Shown here piece after piece: positions 31,831 through 39,275 of a stretch of 46,106 nucleotides of DNA (its first letter is position 1; each line of letters starts with the position of its first letter). Below the pieces are notes generated by a model that was not told the origin of the DNA, did not search any database, and worked only from the letters and a program-made list of their open reading frames with translations. The translations under genes were made by a program, and so were the position numbers. The DNA is from Desulfosporosinus sp. BRH_c37 (GTDB lineage Bacteria > Bacillota > Desulfitobacteriia > Desulfitobacteriales > Desulfitobacteriaceae): the NCBI GenBank assembly GCA_001516045.1, contig LOEW01000003.1, positions 1 through 46,106 on the forward strand, read 5' to 3'.

Positions 31831-32382
31831 TCATACATCCATCCTCTGTAAATACCACACTTTAGTATCACCATATTCCCCTGTTTTGCGAATTTCGAAC
31901 GGATAAATATCACCCTCTAGTTGCTCGTCCTTAGCTGTTTCAGCGACGATAACGCCGTCTGGTGATAAACTAGAGTGTTCCTTTAAAGCCAAGATAACCT
32001 TTAAAACAAGTCCCTCACGATAAGGAGGATCTAGAAAAATAAGGTCAAAAACTTCATTGGGGTATCTGTTTATGTACTTAAAAGCGTCCAACAATAGAAG
32101 TTTGGTCTTATGACCCACTCCAATTTGTTCGATATTGTTCCGAATCACCCCATGTGCGTCACGGCTCTTTTCGACCAGCACTGCATGATGCGAACCACGA
32201 GAAAGAGCTTCGATCGCTAAGTTTCCAGTTCCAGCAAAAAGGTCTAATACGCGCGCATCCAAGACCTTATCCCCTAAGACATTAAAAATAGCACCCTTAA
32301 CTTTATCCGAGGTCGGGCGCGTCTGCATTCCATCTACCGTCTTTAATTGACGGCCACGCATCTCACCAGCAATAATCCGCAT
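31831..32382 (-). CDS. rsmD: 16S rRNA (guanine966-N2)-methyltransferase
   Basis: SAM-dependent methyltransferase acting on G966 of 16S rRNA in assembled 30S. The 183-residue product has MRIIAGEMRGRQLKT, RPTSDKVKGAIFNVL, the SAM motif VLDLFAGTGNLAIEALSRG (about 44-62) and the catalytic DLIFLDPPYREG (about 113-124). ATG at 32382 has GGAGGG close upstream. It is divergent from gpr, with a 298-bp intergenic region. Confidence 0.95.
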   Translation of the reverse strand: MRIIAGEMRGRQLKTVDGMQTRPTSDKVKGAIFNVLGDKVLDARVLDLFAGTGNLAIEALSRGSHHAVLVEKSRDAHGVIRNNIEQIGVGHKTKLLLLDAFKYINRYPNEVFDLIFLDPPYREGLVLKVILALKEHSSLSPDGVIVAETAKDEQLEGDIYPFEIRKTGEYGDTKVWYLQRMDV

Positions 32383-32511
32383 AAACCCTCCATGTTTATT
32401 ATAGCAGAGCTCATTATGCTTTACAGCACAATTATTGTATGATTGTCATCTTATATTTAAAAAGTATACCACAGTCAGAAGTCAGAAAAAAATCACCCCC
32501 AGGTTTTTCCA

Positions 32512-32540
32512 GTATATCATTTTTGTTTCTGCTCATACTA
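32512..32540 (+). promoter_or_regulatory. Candidate sigma-G-type promoter upstream of gpr
   Basis: GTATA (32512-32516) and CATACTA (32534-32540), 17 bp apart, match every position of the Bacillus sigma-G consensus as recalled (GHATR and CATWHTA). gpr is known to be transcribed in the forespore. The predicted leader is about 135 nt and contains a terminator-like hairpin. Confidence 0.6.
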
Positions 32541-32621
32541 ATCTTGCAACCGATGAACATAATATGAATCATCGAATGCCCTTCCCCCATCCAACTCTTC
32601 CTTTTGTTTTTCCTCTCTTAT

Positions 32622-32654
32622 CACTGGAGCTTATTAGCCCCAGTGACTTTTTTT
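32622..32654 (+). terminator. Terminator-like hairpin in the gpr leader
   Basis: CACTGGAGC (32622-32630) pairs with GCCCCAGTG (32637-32645), one mismatch, loop TTATTA, followed by ACTTTTTTT. It points along the plus strand 27 bp before the gpr start codon, where no plus-strand gene precedes it. It may attenuate gpr or end a ~105-nt leader RNA. Confidence 0.75.
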
Positions 32655-32680
32655 AAATCTATTTAGAAGGAGTAGCTAAC

Positions 32681-33667
32681 ATGAAAAAATCAGAACTATA
32701 TCGCCACCTCAATGTGCAGCTTGATTTAGCAGTTGAAGCCCATCAACTCCTGCGTGGGGAAAGCGGGGAAGAAATTCCCGGCGTCCTAATGGATGAACAA
32801 GAATTCGAACATGCTAAAGTAACCGTCATTACCGTTCAGACTGATGAAGGATCCGAGGCAATCAGTAAACCCAAAGGACATTACATAACCATTGACGCTC
32901 CAGAAATCCGAACTAATAATTATGTCATCCATGAAGACATTACCCACATACTTGCAGACAAATTGATTGAACTAATGAATCTGAAAGAAGATGCCAGCAT
33001 TTTAATCATTGGTTTAGGTAACTGGAATGCTACACCCGATGCCTTGGGTCCTCAAGTCATCAATAAAACAATGGTTACCCGCCATCTCTTTCAATTAACA
33101 CCGAATGAATTACAAGGTCAGATGCGCAAAATTAGCGCTATTGCCCCAGGCGTTTTAGGGATCACAGGAATTGAAACTGCTGAAATTATCCGTGGTATCG
33201 TCGAACACGTCAAACCAGATTTAGTTATTGCCATTGATGCCCTTGCGGCCGGCTCACTTGAACGTGTTGGGACAAGCCTTCAACTGGCTGATACTGGCAT
33301 ACATCCAGGTTCGGGTGTGGGAAATCCAAGAGCTGGCATTAACGAAGAAACAGTTGGCTGTAAAGTGATTGCCATTGGGCTCCCCACTGTTGTCAATGCA
33401 TCCATGATTGCCCATGATGTAGTTGAAGGTGTTTTTCAGCAATTCGTAACCAGCCCATCGTTATATAAACTTTATAAAGGTATAAAACCCGAAACATTTA
33501 GTAAAATTATTGACGACGTGCTTTCCCCGTTCCAAGGAAACCTAATGGTTACACCAAAAGAAATCGATGACCTTATAAAAACATCTGCTAAAATTATTGC
33601 TGGTGCCTTAGCGATTAGCTTACATCCGGGAATTGATCGTGAAGACTATGAGCGTTATTTGCAGTAG
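32681..33667 (+). CDS. gpr: Germination protease (GPR endopeptidase)
   Basis: Aspartic-type protease that is made as a zymogen in the forespore and degrades alpha/beta SASPs at germination. The 328-residue product has ITIDAPEIRTNNYVIHEDI, ILIIGLGNWNATPDALGPQV, GVLGITGIETAEIIRGIV, PDLVIAIDALAAGSLERVG and GSGVGNPRAGINEETVG. ATG at 32681 has AGAAGGAG upstream. A sigma-G-like promoter and a terminator-like leader hairpin lie upstream. A short SASP-like gene with a GPR-type cleavage motif lies 0.7 kb downstream. Confidence 0.96.
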   Translation: MKKSELYRHLNVQLDLAVEAHQLLRGESGEEIPGVLMDEQEFEHAKVTVITVQTDEGSEAISKPKGHYITIDAPEIRTNNYVIHEDITHILADKLIELMNLKEDASILIIGLGNWNATPDALGPQVINKTMVTRHLFQLTPNELQGQMRKISAIAPGVLGITGIETAEIIRGIVEHVKPDLVIAIDALAAGSLERVGTSLQLADTGIHPGSGVGNPRAGINEETVGCKVIAIGLPTVVNASMIAHDVVEGVFQQFVTSPSLYKLYKGIKPETFSKIIDDVLSPFQGNLMVTPKEIDDLIKTSAKIIAGALAISLHPGIDREDYERYLQ

Positions 33668-33774
33668 AGGGACTTGTGTGACACAGCGCTCAGTGCTTAC
33701 GACGGTCCCTTCCCGCCATCCTGCAAGAAGGTTAATACGTGCGAAGACAGTGTCTGCAAGAAGGGTAATCCGTG

Positions 33775-33791
33775 CGAAAACAGTGTTTTCG
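33775..33791 (+). repeat. Hairpin CGAAAAC-AGT-GTTTTCG
   Basis: A 7-bp perfect stem with AGT loop, preceded by CCGTG. It is the partner of the hairpin at 30928-30944, with an A-T pair in place of G-C. A decayed third version (CGAAGACAGTGTCTGC) is at 33742. Confidence 0.55.
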
Positions 33792-33814
33792 TGGGCTCCA
33801 GGGACACTTGTCCT

Positions 33815-33885
33815 AATCCACACTGCAGGAGTATGCGTAATGAGAATGCAGTGTGGCGATAAGCTCGTCCGCTTATCGTCTTGGA
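33815..33885 (+). repeat. Partial copy of structured repeat family 2
   Basis: This 71-bp stretch repeats 34092-34160 almost exactly: CCACACTGCA (33818-33827) with TGCAGTGTGG (33847-33856), then CGATAAGC (33857-33864) with GCTTATCG (33871-33878), loop TCGTCC. The third hairpin of the full element is missing. Confidence 0.7.
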
Positions 33886-33949
33886 CATCGCTCTAATTCA
33901 GTGACGGGACATACCGTGTAAGCTCCTACTATGGAGAACGGGGTACATC

Positions 33950-34079
33950 CTTCGGCGATAGTATTCTTTTGAGAACCCGCCTACGGCGATACTCATCCTC
34001 AGTGCAATAGTATTCGTTAATAGCCGTGCACTTTCGGCGAAACCCTCCACTTGATGCTTTCGTCACAGGAGACTATCGT
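33950..34079 (+). repeat. Dispersed structured repeat, family 1, copy D
   Basis: Shares layout and words with copies A-C: CCTTCGGCGAT, GGCGATACTCATCC, TAGTATTCGTTAATAGCCGT, ACTATCGT. H2 pairs AGTGC (34001-34005) with GCACT (34028-34032). H3 pairs CGAAA (34038-34042) with TTTCG (34058-34062). Both differ from copies B and C by paired changes. The inner half of H3 is partly degraded here. Confidence 0.7.
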
Positions 34080-34089
34080 GCCAAATGCA

Positions 34090-34275
34090 CCAATCCACAC
34101 TGCAGGAGTATGCGTAATGAGTTGCAGTGTGGCGATAAGCTCGTCCGCTTATCGTCTTGGCGCATTGGCGGCAGTGCCCGTCCATGGGCACTGCCCCGTG
34201 TCTGAGGTCGCTTTCACGGAGTTTGCTAAGCTGCTTACGTAAAGACGTCGCGCTGTGTCACACTGCGTCCCGGGC
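34090..34275 (+). repeat. Structured repeat family 2, copy D
   Basis: Full-length counterpart of 13645-13832, here on the plus strand in the sense of gpr. Hairpins: CCACACTGCA with TGCAGTGTGG (34095-34132); CGATAAGC with GCTTATCG (34133-34154, loop TCGTCC); GGCAGTGCCC with GGGCACTGCC (34170-34195, loop GTCCAT). The conserved 3' part (about 34201-34275) includes GGTCGCTTTCACGGAGTTTG and a TTACGTAAAGACGTCGCGC segment. The gpr-SASP gap is otherwise made of repeats and has no gene. Confidence 0.75.
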
Positions 34276-34330
34276 TTGGATTGGAGATAATTTTTTGGGG
34301 TGCCTATGACCGCAATCAATAATGAAAATG

Positions 34331-34360
34331 GGTCAAGTTGGTGTCCACACCGACTTGACC
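34331..34360 (-). terminator. Terminator-like hairpin after the left SASP-like gene
   Basis: GGTCAAGT (34331-34338) pairs with ACTTGACC (34353-34360) and, after one wobble, GGTG with CACC around a 4-nt loop. The following minus-strand sequence is CATTTTCATT. A matching hairpin is at 42315-42346. Confidence 0.65.
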
Positions 34361-34378
34361 TATTTTCTGATAAATAGA

Positions 34379-34507
34379 TTATTGTTGTGACGAATTGGGA
34401 AAACTTTTATGCTTTCGGTTAGCAATCCCAATCTCTTGAGCGACTTCATACTTGAATTTTTCTAATTCTGGTGTGAGTTGGACCATTGGTTTTGTTGTTT
34501 TAACCAA
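34379..34507 (-). CDS. Short SASP-like protein (truncated alpha/beta type)
   Basis: A 42-codon gene starting at TTG 34507 after AAGGAGGTG and ending at TAA 34379. The product begins MVKTTKPMVQLTPELEKFKY and continues EVAQEIGIANRKHKSFPNSS then QQ. The segment LEKFKYEVAQEIGI matches the first helix and GPR-cleavage region of alpha/beta small acid-soluble spore proteins. The second conserved part (Gly-rich GSVGG-like helix) is missing and replaced by an unrelated tail. Full SASPs are ~60-75 residues, so this is either a truncated SASP or a distinct short spore protein. The twin gene at 42361 has the same length and tail, which argues that the short form is maintained or recently duplicated. Confidence 0.65.
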   Translation of the reverse strand: MVKTTKPMVQLTPELEKFKYEVAQEIGIANRKHKSFPNSSQQ

Positions 34508-34611
34508 AGCTTACACCTCCTTAGATTATTAGTATTGTGCTGCAGACCTGCTTCGCTGCTGCGTTACATTTGTCGAATTTAGGGAGGGTACGACCCATAG
34601 GCACGTGAAAA

Positions 34612-37239
34612 CTATTTCTTGCTAACAACAGTTGTTAATTCAGTTGCGGCTTTGTTAGTATCAAGTATTCCAACGAAAGCATCTTTTGCTTCCGAATATG
34701 TTAGTTCAATGCCCTCAACATTTACCGCGTATTGGGTGTCATTTTCCGTATTTAAGGTTACAGTTACATATTTTTTGCCCAAAAAATCTCCAGCAGTTAC
34801 CATATAAGTTGGCATTGCTTCTCCAACTGTAAACTTTAGATATACTTGATTTTTGATTTTGATTCTTCCTAAGGACTCAATGTCTCTTACCCATAGTATA
34901 TAATCATCTGGTGTATAATTTTTAGCTGGTTTAACTTCTATTCTAGAAAGTCCATTCTCCAATGTAACCGTAAAGGCTAGTAGCATTTGTCTATACCCTT
35001 GCGAGTTGGTTATATAAATCTTATCCATGAGCTGATCTTCATATACCAGACCGTTTAGTTTAATTGTCCATACTTTACTTGGCCCGACTGTAGGTGTGGC
35101 AGTTTTCATTTCGATCATTCCGCTAGTATCGGGGGTTATCGGGGCGGCTACTATCTGCACTCTGTAAGTGACAGTTTTACCACTTACGGTGATCGTCAGA
35201 ACCTGGTCTGTTGCTACTACGGCACTGTTGAAACCGGTTACATTCGCGACAGTTATGCTCTCAGCCTTAGGGCTACCAGTGCTATAGGTTCCAGTTATTA
35301 CTAATCCGCTTATATCCAGCGTATCCCCTACTTTATATCTAAGTTTGGTGGCTGGGTTAGTTATGGCGATACTTTGCAAGGTATTTGTTGTGTCAATACC
35401 TTCGAACGTTCTGTCATATTTTGTGGCGTAATCTTTTGCGGTAGATGAGGCATAGCCTATAATCTTTGTTACGGCTGGAATTGTATCTGGACTATCGTAT
35501 ATTGTTGTTATTGCAGAGTTAAATCTAATACTAGTTAAGCCTGTGCAATAATAAAAAGCAGTGAGACCGATATTTTTTACTTCTTGCGGTATGCTAATAG
35601 TTGTTAGTCCTGAACAATAGGCAAAAGCACTGGTACCGATACTTGTTACTCCTTCCGGTATGCTAATACTAGTTAAGTCTGTGCATCTACGAAAAGCAGT
35701 GGTGCCAATACTTGTTACTGGAAATCCGCCTAATGTACTTGGTATTGTAACAACTCCTCCAGACCCTGTGTAATTCGTAATTTGGGTTTTTCCACCTGTT
35801 ATAGTGTATTCATAATCCTTGTCCTGTGTTGAGGCTACTATCTGCACTTTGTAAGTGACAGTCTTACCGCTTACTGTGATAGTAAGTACCTGGTCTGTCG
35901 CTGCTACAGCGCTGTTGAAACCCGTTACATTCGACGCAGTTATGCTCTCACGCTTAGGGCTACTAGCGCTGTAAGTTCCGGTCACTACTAATCCGCTTAT
36001 ATCAAGCGTATCACCTACTGTATAGCTAAGTTTGGTGGCTGGAGTAGTTATGGCTATACTTTGCAGGGTATTTGTTGTGCCTATACCTTCGAACATTCTG
36101 TTATATTTTGTGGCGTATTCTTTTGCGGTAGATGGGTCATATCCTATAATCTTTGTTGTGGCTGGTATCGTTTCTGGACTATCATATATTTCTGTTGATG
36201 CCGAGTTAAATCTAATACTAGTTAAGTCTGTGCAATCGGAAAAAGCCCCAGTACCGATACTTATTACTCCTTCTGGAAGGCTAATACTAGTTATGTCTGT
36301 GCTGCTATCAAAAGCCCAGTCACCGATACTTGTTACCGTTGCTCCACCTAGTGTACTTGGTATTGTAACAGCTCCTTGAGCTCCTATGTACTTCTTAATT
36401 TGAGCTTCACCACCTGTTACAGTGTATTCATAATCCTTGTCCTGTGTTGCGGCTAATATCTGCACTTTGTAAGTTACAGTCTTACCACTTACGGTGATAG
36501 TCAGAACCTGGTCTGTTGCTGCTACTGCGCTGTTGAAGCCCGTTACATTCGCAGCCGTTATACTTTCAGGCTTAGGGCTACCAACGCTGTAAGTTCCAGT
36601 TACTACTAATCCTGTTATATCCAGCGCATCACCTACTGTATATCTTAGTTTGGTGGCTGGGTTAGTTATGGCTATACTTTGCAGGGTATTTGTTGTGTCT
36701 ATAACTTCGAACTTCCGGTAATATTTTGTAGCGTAATCTTTTGCGCTAGATGAGGCATATCCTATAATCTTTGTTGCGGCTGGAATTGTGCCTGCACTAT
36801 CATATATTGTTGTTGTTGCCGAGTTAAATCTAATAGTATTTAAGCTATCGCAATATTTTAAAGCATTGCAACCGATTTTTGTTACACTTTCCGGAATGGT
36901 AATAGTAGTTAAGCTTGTGCAATACTGAAAAGCATTATCACCGATACTTGTTACTCCTTGCGGAATGGTAATGCTTGTTAAGTCTTTGCAAATGTAAAAG
37001 GCCCAGATGCCAATACTTGTTACAGGAGCTCCACCTAATGTACTGGGTATTGTAACATCTCCCGTAGCATATGAACTGAACATCGTAATTTGGGCTTTGC
37101 CATCAGTTACAGTGTAAGTATAATCCCCGTCCTTAATAGGATCGTCCCAATCTGCTTGAACTTGACTACTATAACACAATAAAAAAGTAATCATCATCAT
37201 ACCGACCAGAATTGTAGTTACTTTGCTAATTTTAGGCAT
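34612..37239 (-). CDS. Secreted BspA-type LRR protein with bacterial Ig-like domains
   Basis: Exported surface or matrix protein of unknown ligand. The 875-residue product has a signal peptide (PKISKVTTILVGMMMITFLL, then CYSSQVQA before DWDDP). Three long repeats follow (about 35-270, 270-470, 470-700). Each consists of BspA-type LRR units (VTIPSTLGGAPVTSIG, LTSITIPQGVTSIGDNAFQY) followed by a Big_3-like Ig domain (LQSIAITNPATKLRYTVGD, LVVTGTYS, VLTITVSGKTVTYKVQI). The C-terminal ~170 residues have another beta-rich module and no LPXTG or SLH motif. The start at 37239 has GAGGAGG 11 nt upstream; the frame is open 25 more codons. It is divergent from the phosphatase operon. Confidence 0.85.
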   Translation of the reverse strand: MPKISKVTTILVGMMMITFLLCYSSQVQADWDDPIKDGDYTYTVTDGKAQITMFSSYATGDVTIPSTLGGAPVTSIGIWAFYICKDLTSITIPQGVTSIGDNAFQYCTSLTTITIPESVTKIGCNALKYCDSLNTIRFNSATTTIYDSAGTIPAATKIIGYASSSAKDYATKYYRKFEVIDTTNTLQSIAITNPATKLRYTVGDALDITGLVVTGTYSVGSPKPESITAANVTGFNSAVAATDQVLTITVSGKTVTYKVQILAATQDKDYEYTVTGGEAQIKKYIGAQGAVTIPSTLGGATVTSIGDWAFDSSTDITSISLPEGVISIGTGAFSDCTDLTSIRFNSASTEIYDSPETIPATTKIIGYDPSTAKEYATKYNRMFEGIGTTNTLQSIAITTPATKLSYTVGDTLDISGLVVTGTYSASSPKRESITASNVTGFNSAVAATDQVLTITVSGKTVTYKVQIVASTQDKDYEYTITGGKTQITNYTGSGGVVTIPSTLGGFPVTSIGTTAFRRCTDLTSISIPEGVTSIGTSAFAYCSGLTTISIPQEVKNIGLTAFYYCTGLTSIRFNSAITTIYDSPDTIPAVTKIIGYASSTAKDYATKYDRTFEGIDTTNTLQSIAITNPATKLRYKVGDTLDISGLVITGTYSTGSPKAESITVANVTGFNSAVVATDQVLTITVSGKTVTYRVQIVAAPITPDTSGMIEMKTATPTVGPSKVWTIKLNGLVYEDQLMDKIYITNSQGYRQMLLAFTVTLENGLSRIEVKPAKNYTPDDYILWVRDIESLGRIKIKNQVYLKFTVGEAMPTYMVTAGDFLGKKYVTVTLNTENDTQYAVNVEGIELTYSEAKDAFVGILDTNKAATELTTVVSKK

Positions 37240-37333
37240 TCTCAAGCTATCCTCCTCTTTCATATATAGACTCTTGGCATAGACTCTCGGCATTCGCCGA
37301 GGCAGTTGGGACAAGGGTTTCCTTGAACCAACT

Positions 37334-37429
37334 TTATAGCATTCCTCCTAACGGCATAACAATCGTTTGGTTCTTAAGAGGGAATCTGTGACACTTGTTT
37401 GCTGTATTCATACGCAAAATTGAATTCAT
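37334..37429 (-). CDS. Possible 31-residue leader peptide
   Basis: ATG 37429 lies 11 nt after AAAAGGAGG; the frame runs MNSILRMNTANKCHRFPLKN then QTIVMPLGGML and stops at 37334. Just downstream are two hairpins before the LRR gene: GTTGG/CCAAC with CAAGG/CCTTG (37305-37331) and CTCGGC with GCCGAG (37287-37302). This may be a small leader ORF in the LRR transcript. No homology is recognised. The rest of the 400-bp divergent region has no other gene. Confidence 0.25.
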   Translation of the reverse strand: MNSILRMNTANKCHRFPLKNQTIVMPLGGML

Positions 37430-37593
37430 TATTATTGATACCTCCTTTTTTGATACTCTATACTGCTTCCAGCTTGCTAAACTCCTTAACTAAATTAAAC
37501 CTACTCCCAATACTGTACCATTTAGGCCTTACAGAAACCTTACAAAATATTTAGAAGGTATCATGAAAATCATAATATTCCATAAGGAAGGAT

Positions 37594-37612
37594 TTCGATT
37601 ATTATAGTCGAA
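37594..37612 (+). promoter_or_regulatory. Palindrome upstream of the phosphatase operon
   Basis: TTCGATTATTATAGTCGAA is a 19-bp inverted repeat with one mismatched pair, centred 38 bp before the start codon at 37641. It includes a TTATAG that could serve as -10. A regulator binding here would control the signalling operon; a clear -35 was not found. Confidence 0.4.
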
Positions 37613-37640
37613 TTTATAACCCTATTGAGGAGTAACAAAC

Positions 37641-39275
37641 ATGAGAGATTTGAGCAGGCGCTTGATGGGGCAGTTCTTCCGGCTATATTTGGGGGTAACA
37701 CTGTTTGGTGTGTCTATTATTACACTGGATAATGTTTATATCGAAGGGTCTACTATACAGGAGCTTAGACAATATAACTTTGGAGCGTTATTTGCGCAAG
37801 CCATTAGTGGGGTATCCATATTTCAAATCTTTACGTTCCTCCGTTTGCGCATCGTTCGCCGCTATTTTCAGCAAATACAGGAACATGCTGTTGTAAGCGC
37901 AGTCTGGCAGCGCCTGAGTCGCTTCCCCTCCGAGGTTTTTTGGGCCATGCTGATTTTCGGATTTATCGCATCTTTGCTTTATCACATCCTCGAGGCGGTA
38001 ATGACAGGAGCATCACTGCGCGCTAATCTCAGAGAGTTAGCACAGGCAGTTTTGTTTGAGCAGACGCTCTCTCTAATCTTGGCTATTCTGTTCTATACCT
38101 TAATACGCCAGTTATTGAGGCCTTATATTTTGGCTTTACCCAGCGAGAGGATGTGGGAATTCCCCCGAACCACTTTTTTAACGTACTTAACCATTTCCTT
38201 TACCAGTTTGATGCTAATCACAATCCTTAGTCCCTCGTTGTACGTGCTAAGAATGATTTCTTCAGAACTACCCGTCAACCCTTGGGTCATGTTTTCCGTC
38301 GCCGGGTCAACTTTAGCTTTCGGGCTTTTTCTCTTCCTGTTGCTTGCTTGGCAATTCCAGGATGAACTTCGATTGCTTATTCAAGGTCTGCTCTCTCTAC
38401 TAGAAGGCGATGGGGTGTGGCTAAACCGCCGGATGCCCATCATATCGCAAGATGAAGTGGGACAATTAGGAGTAGCCTTTAATCAATTACAAGATCATAT
38501 CTCTCAAGACTACCTAGTGGTCCAACGGGAAATGCAACTGGCGTACCAGGTGCAACAAAAATTGTTGCCTCCTTCATCCGACCAGATCGGAGAGTACCAG
38601 ATTGCGGCGATATGCCAACCCACCAAGGAAGTGGGCGGTGATCTGTATGATATTGTCCGCTTAAAAGAGGATCAGTTCGCCGTGATCGCCGGCGATGTAT
38701 CAGGCCACGGGATGCCTGCTGCGTTGGTGATGTCAGCCGTGTTGGTTCTCTTCCGGACGGAGGTGCACCGAGGTGGCTCAGCTAGCGAAGTACTCAGACG
38801 TTTAAACCACGCAGTGGTGGAAACCCTGCAAGGAGATATGTTTGTAACCTTGGGCATCGGCATTTTTGACCAGTGCAAAAGCACTCTCGAATATGCTAGC
38901 GCAGGCCATGTGGCACCTTACTTACTGCGCGGCGGGCAGGTGACGCCAATCCTTTGCTCTTCTCTTCCGTTAGGGATCAATAAGGATGAAGCGTATCTTC
39001 AGGTGTTGATCCCGATTCACCCTGCTGACCGTTTTGTTCTCTACACCGACGGCGTGATCGAAGCCATGAACGAGAACGGAGAAATGCTTGGCTTTCCGGG
39101 ATTTGAGCGCTATCTTTCCGACCTTAACAGCACAGCTTCCGTGCAAGACCAAATTGATTCTCTTGTCAAAGAATTGCCCTGGGGCCGGGGAAATCATAAA
39201 GATGATAGAACAATCATTATGGTGGAACATCAACAGGCCGAAGTTCTTCCAGAAAGCAAAAGGGACGCCGGATGA
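37641..39275 (+). CDS. Membrane-bound SpoIIE/RsbU-type serine phosphatase
   Basis: PP2C-family phosphatase predicted to dephosphorylate a STAS anti-anti-sigma-like protein. The 544-residue product has about six hydrophobic segments in the first 240 residues (for example LYLGVTLFGVSIITL, FWAMLIFGFIASLLYHIL, SLILAILFYTLI). A HAMP-like linker follows (DEVGQLGVAFNQLQDHI, about 270-290), then the SpoIIE domain with metal-binding motifs VGGDLYDIV, AGDVSGHGMPAALVMS, LYTDGVIEAMN and KDDRTIIMVEH. ATG at 37641 has GAGGAG upstream. Its end overlaps the next gene as ATGA. With the kinase-like and STAS genes downstream it forms a partner-switching operon; the N-terminal membrane part is the likely sensor. 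Confidence 0.9.
   Translation: MRDLSRRLMGQFFRLYLGVTLFGVSIITLDNVYIEGSTIQELRQYNFGALFAQAISGVSIFQIFTFLRLRIVRRYFQQIQEHAVVSAVWQRLSRFPSEVFWAMLIFGFIASLLYHILEAVMTGASLRANLRELAQAVLFEQTLSLILAILFYTLIRQLLRPYILALPSERMWEFPRTTFLTYLTISFTSLMLITILSPSLYVLRMISSELPVNPWVMFSVAGSTLAFGLFLFLLLAWQFQDELRLLIQGLLSLLEGDGVWLNRRMPIISQDEVGQLGVAFNQLQDHISQDYLVVQREMQLAYQVQQKLLPPSSDQIGEYQIAAICQPTKEVGGDLYDIVRLKEDQFAVIAGDVSGHGMPAALVMSAVLVLFRTEVHRGGSASEVLRRLNHAVVETLQGDMFVTLGIGIFDQCKSTLEYASAGHVAPYLLRGGQVTPILCSSLPLGINKDEAYLQVLIPIHPADRFVLYTDGVIEAMNENGEMLGFPGFERYLSDLNSTASVQDQIDSLVKELPWGRGNHKDDRTIIMVEHQQAEVLPESKRDAG

Larger units (their letters stand above)
34321..34565. repeat. 245-bp direct repeat, left copy
   Basis: Nearly identical to 42307-42551 in the same orientation. 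It comprises a terminator-like hairpin, a 42-codon SASP-like gene with its ribosome-binding site, and about 55 bp upstream ending in TTCGCTGCTG. The two copies bracket the accessory block with the LRR gene and the signalling operon. Confidence 0.9.

Noticed and set aside
33633..33896. Short plus- and minus-strand open frames downstream of gpr
   Set aside because: They are open only because the structured repeats are GC-rich and stop-poor; the same words appear in several frames at other loci.
33661..34275. Possible CRISPR array
   Set aside because: Repeats are hairpin elements of variable length and spacing, only one to two copies per locus, with no regular spacers and no cas genes.
37260..37335. 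c-di-GMP riboswitch upstream of the LRR gene
   Set aside because: Two hairpins are present, but the conserved GEMM segments (CACGCA, GCAAACC, GGGACGCAAAGCC) are missing.
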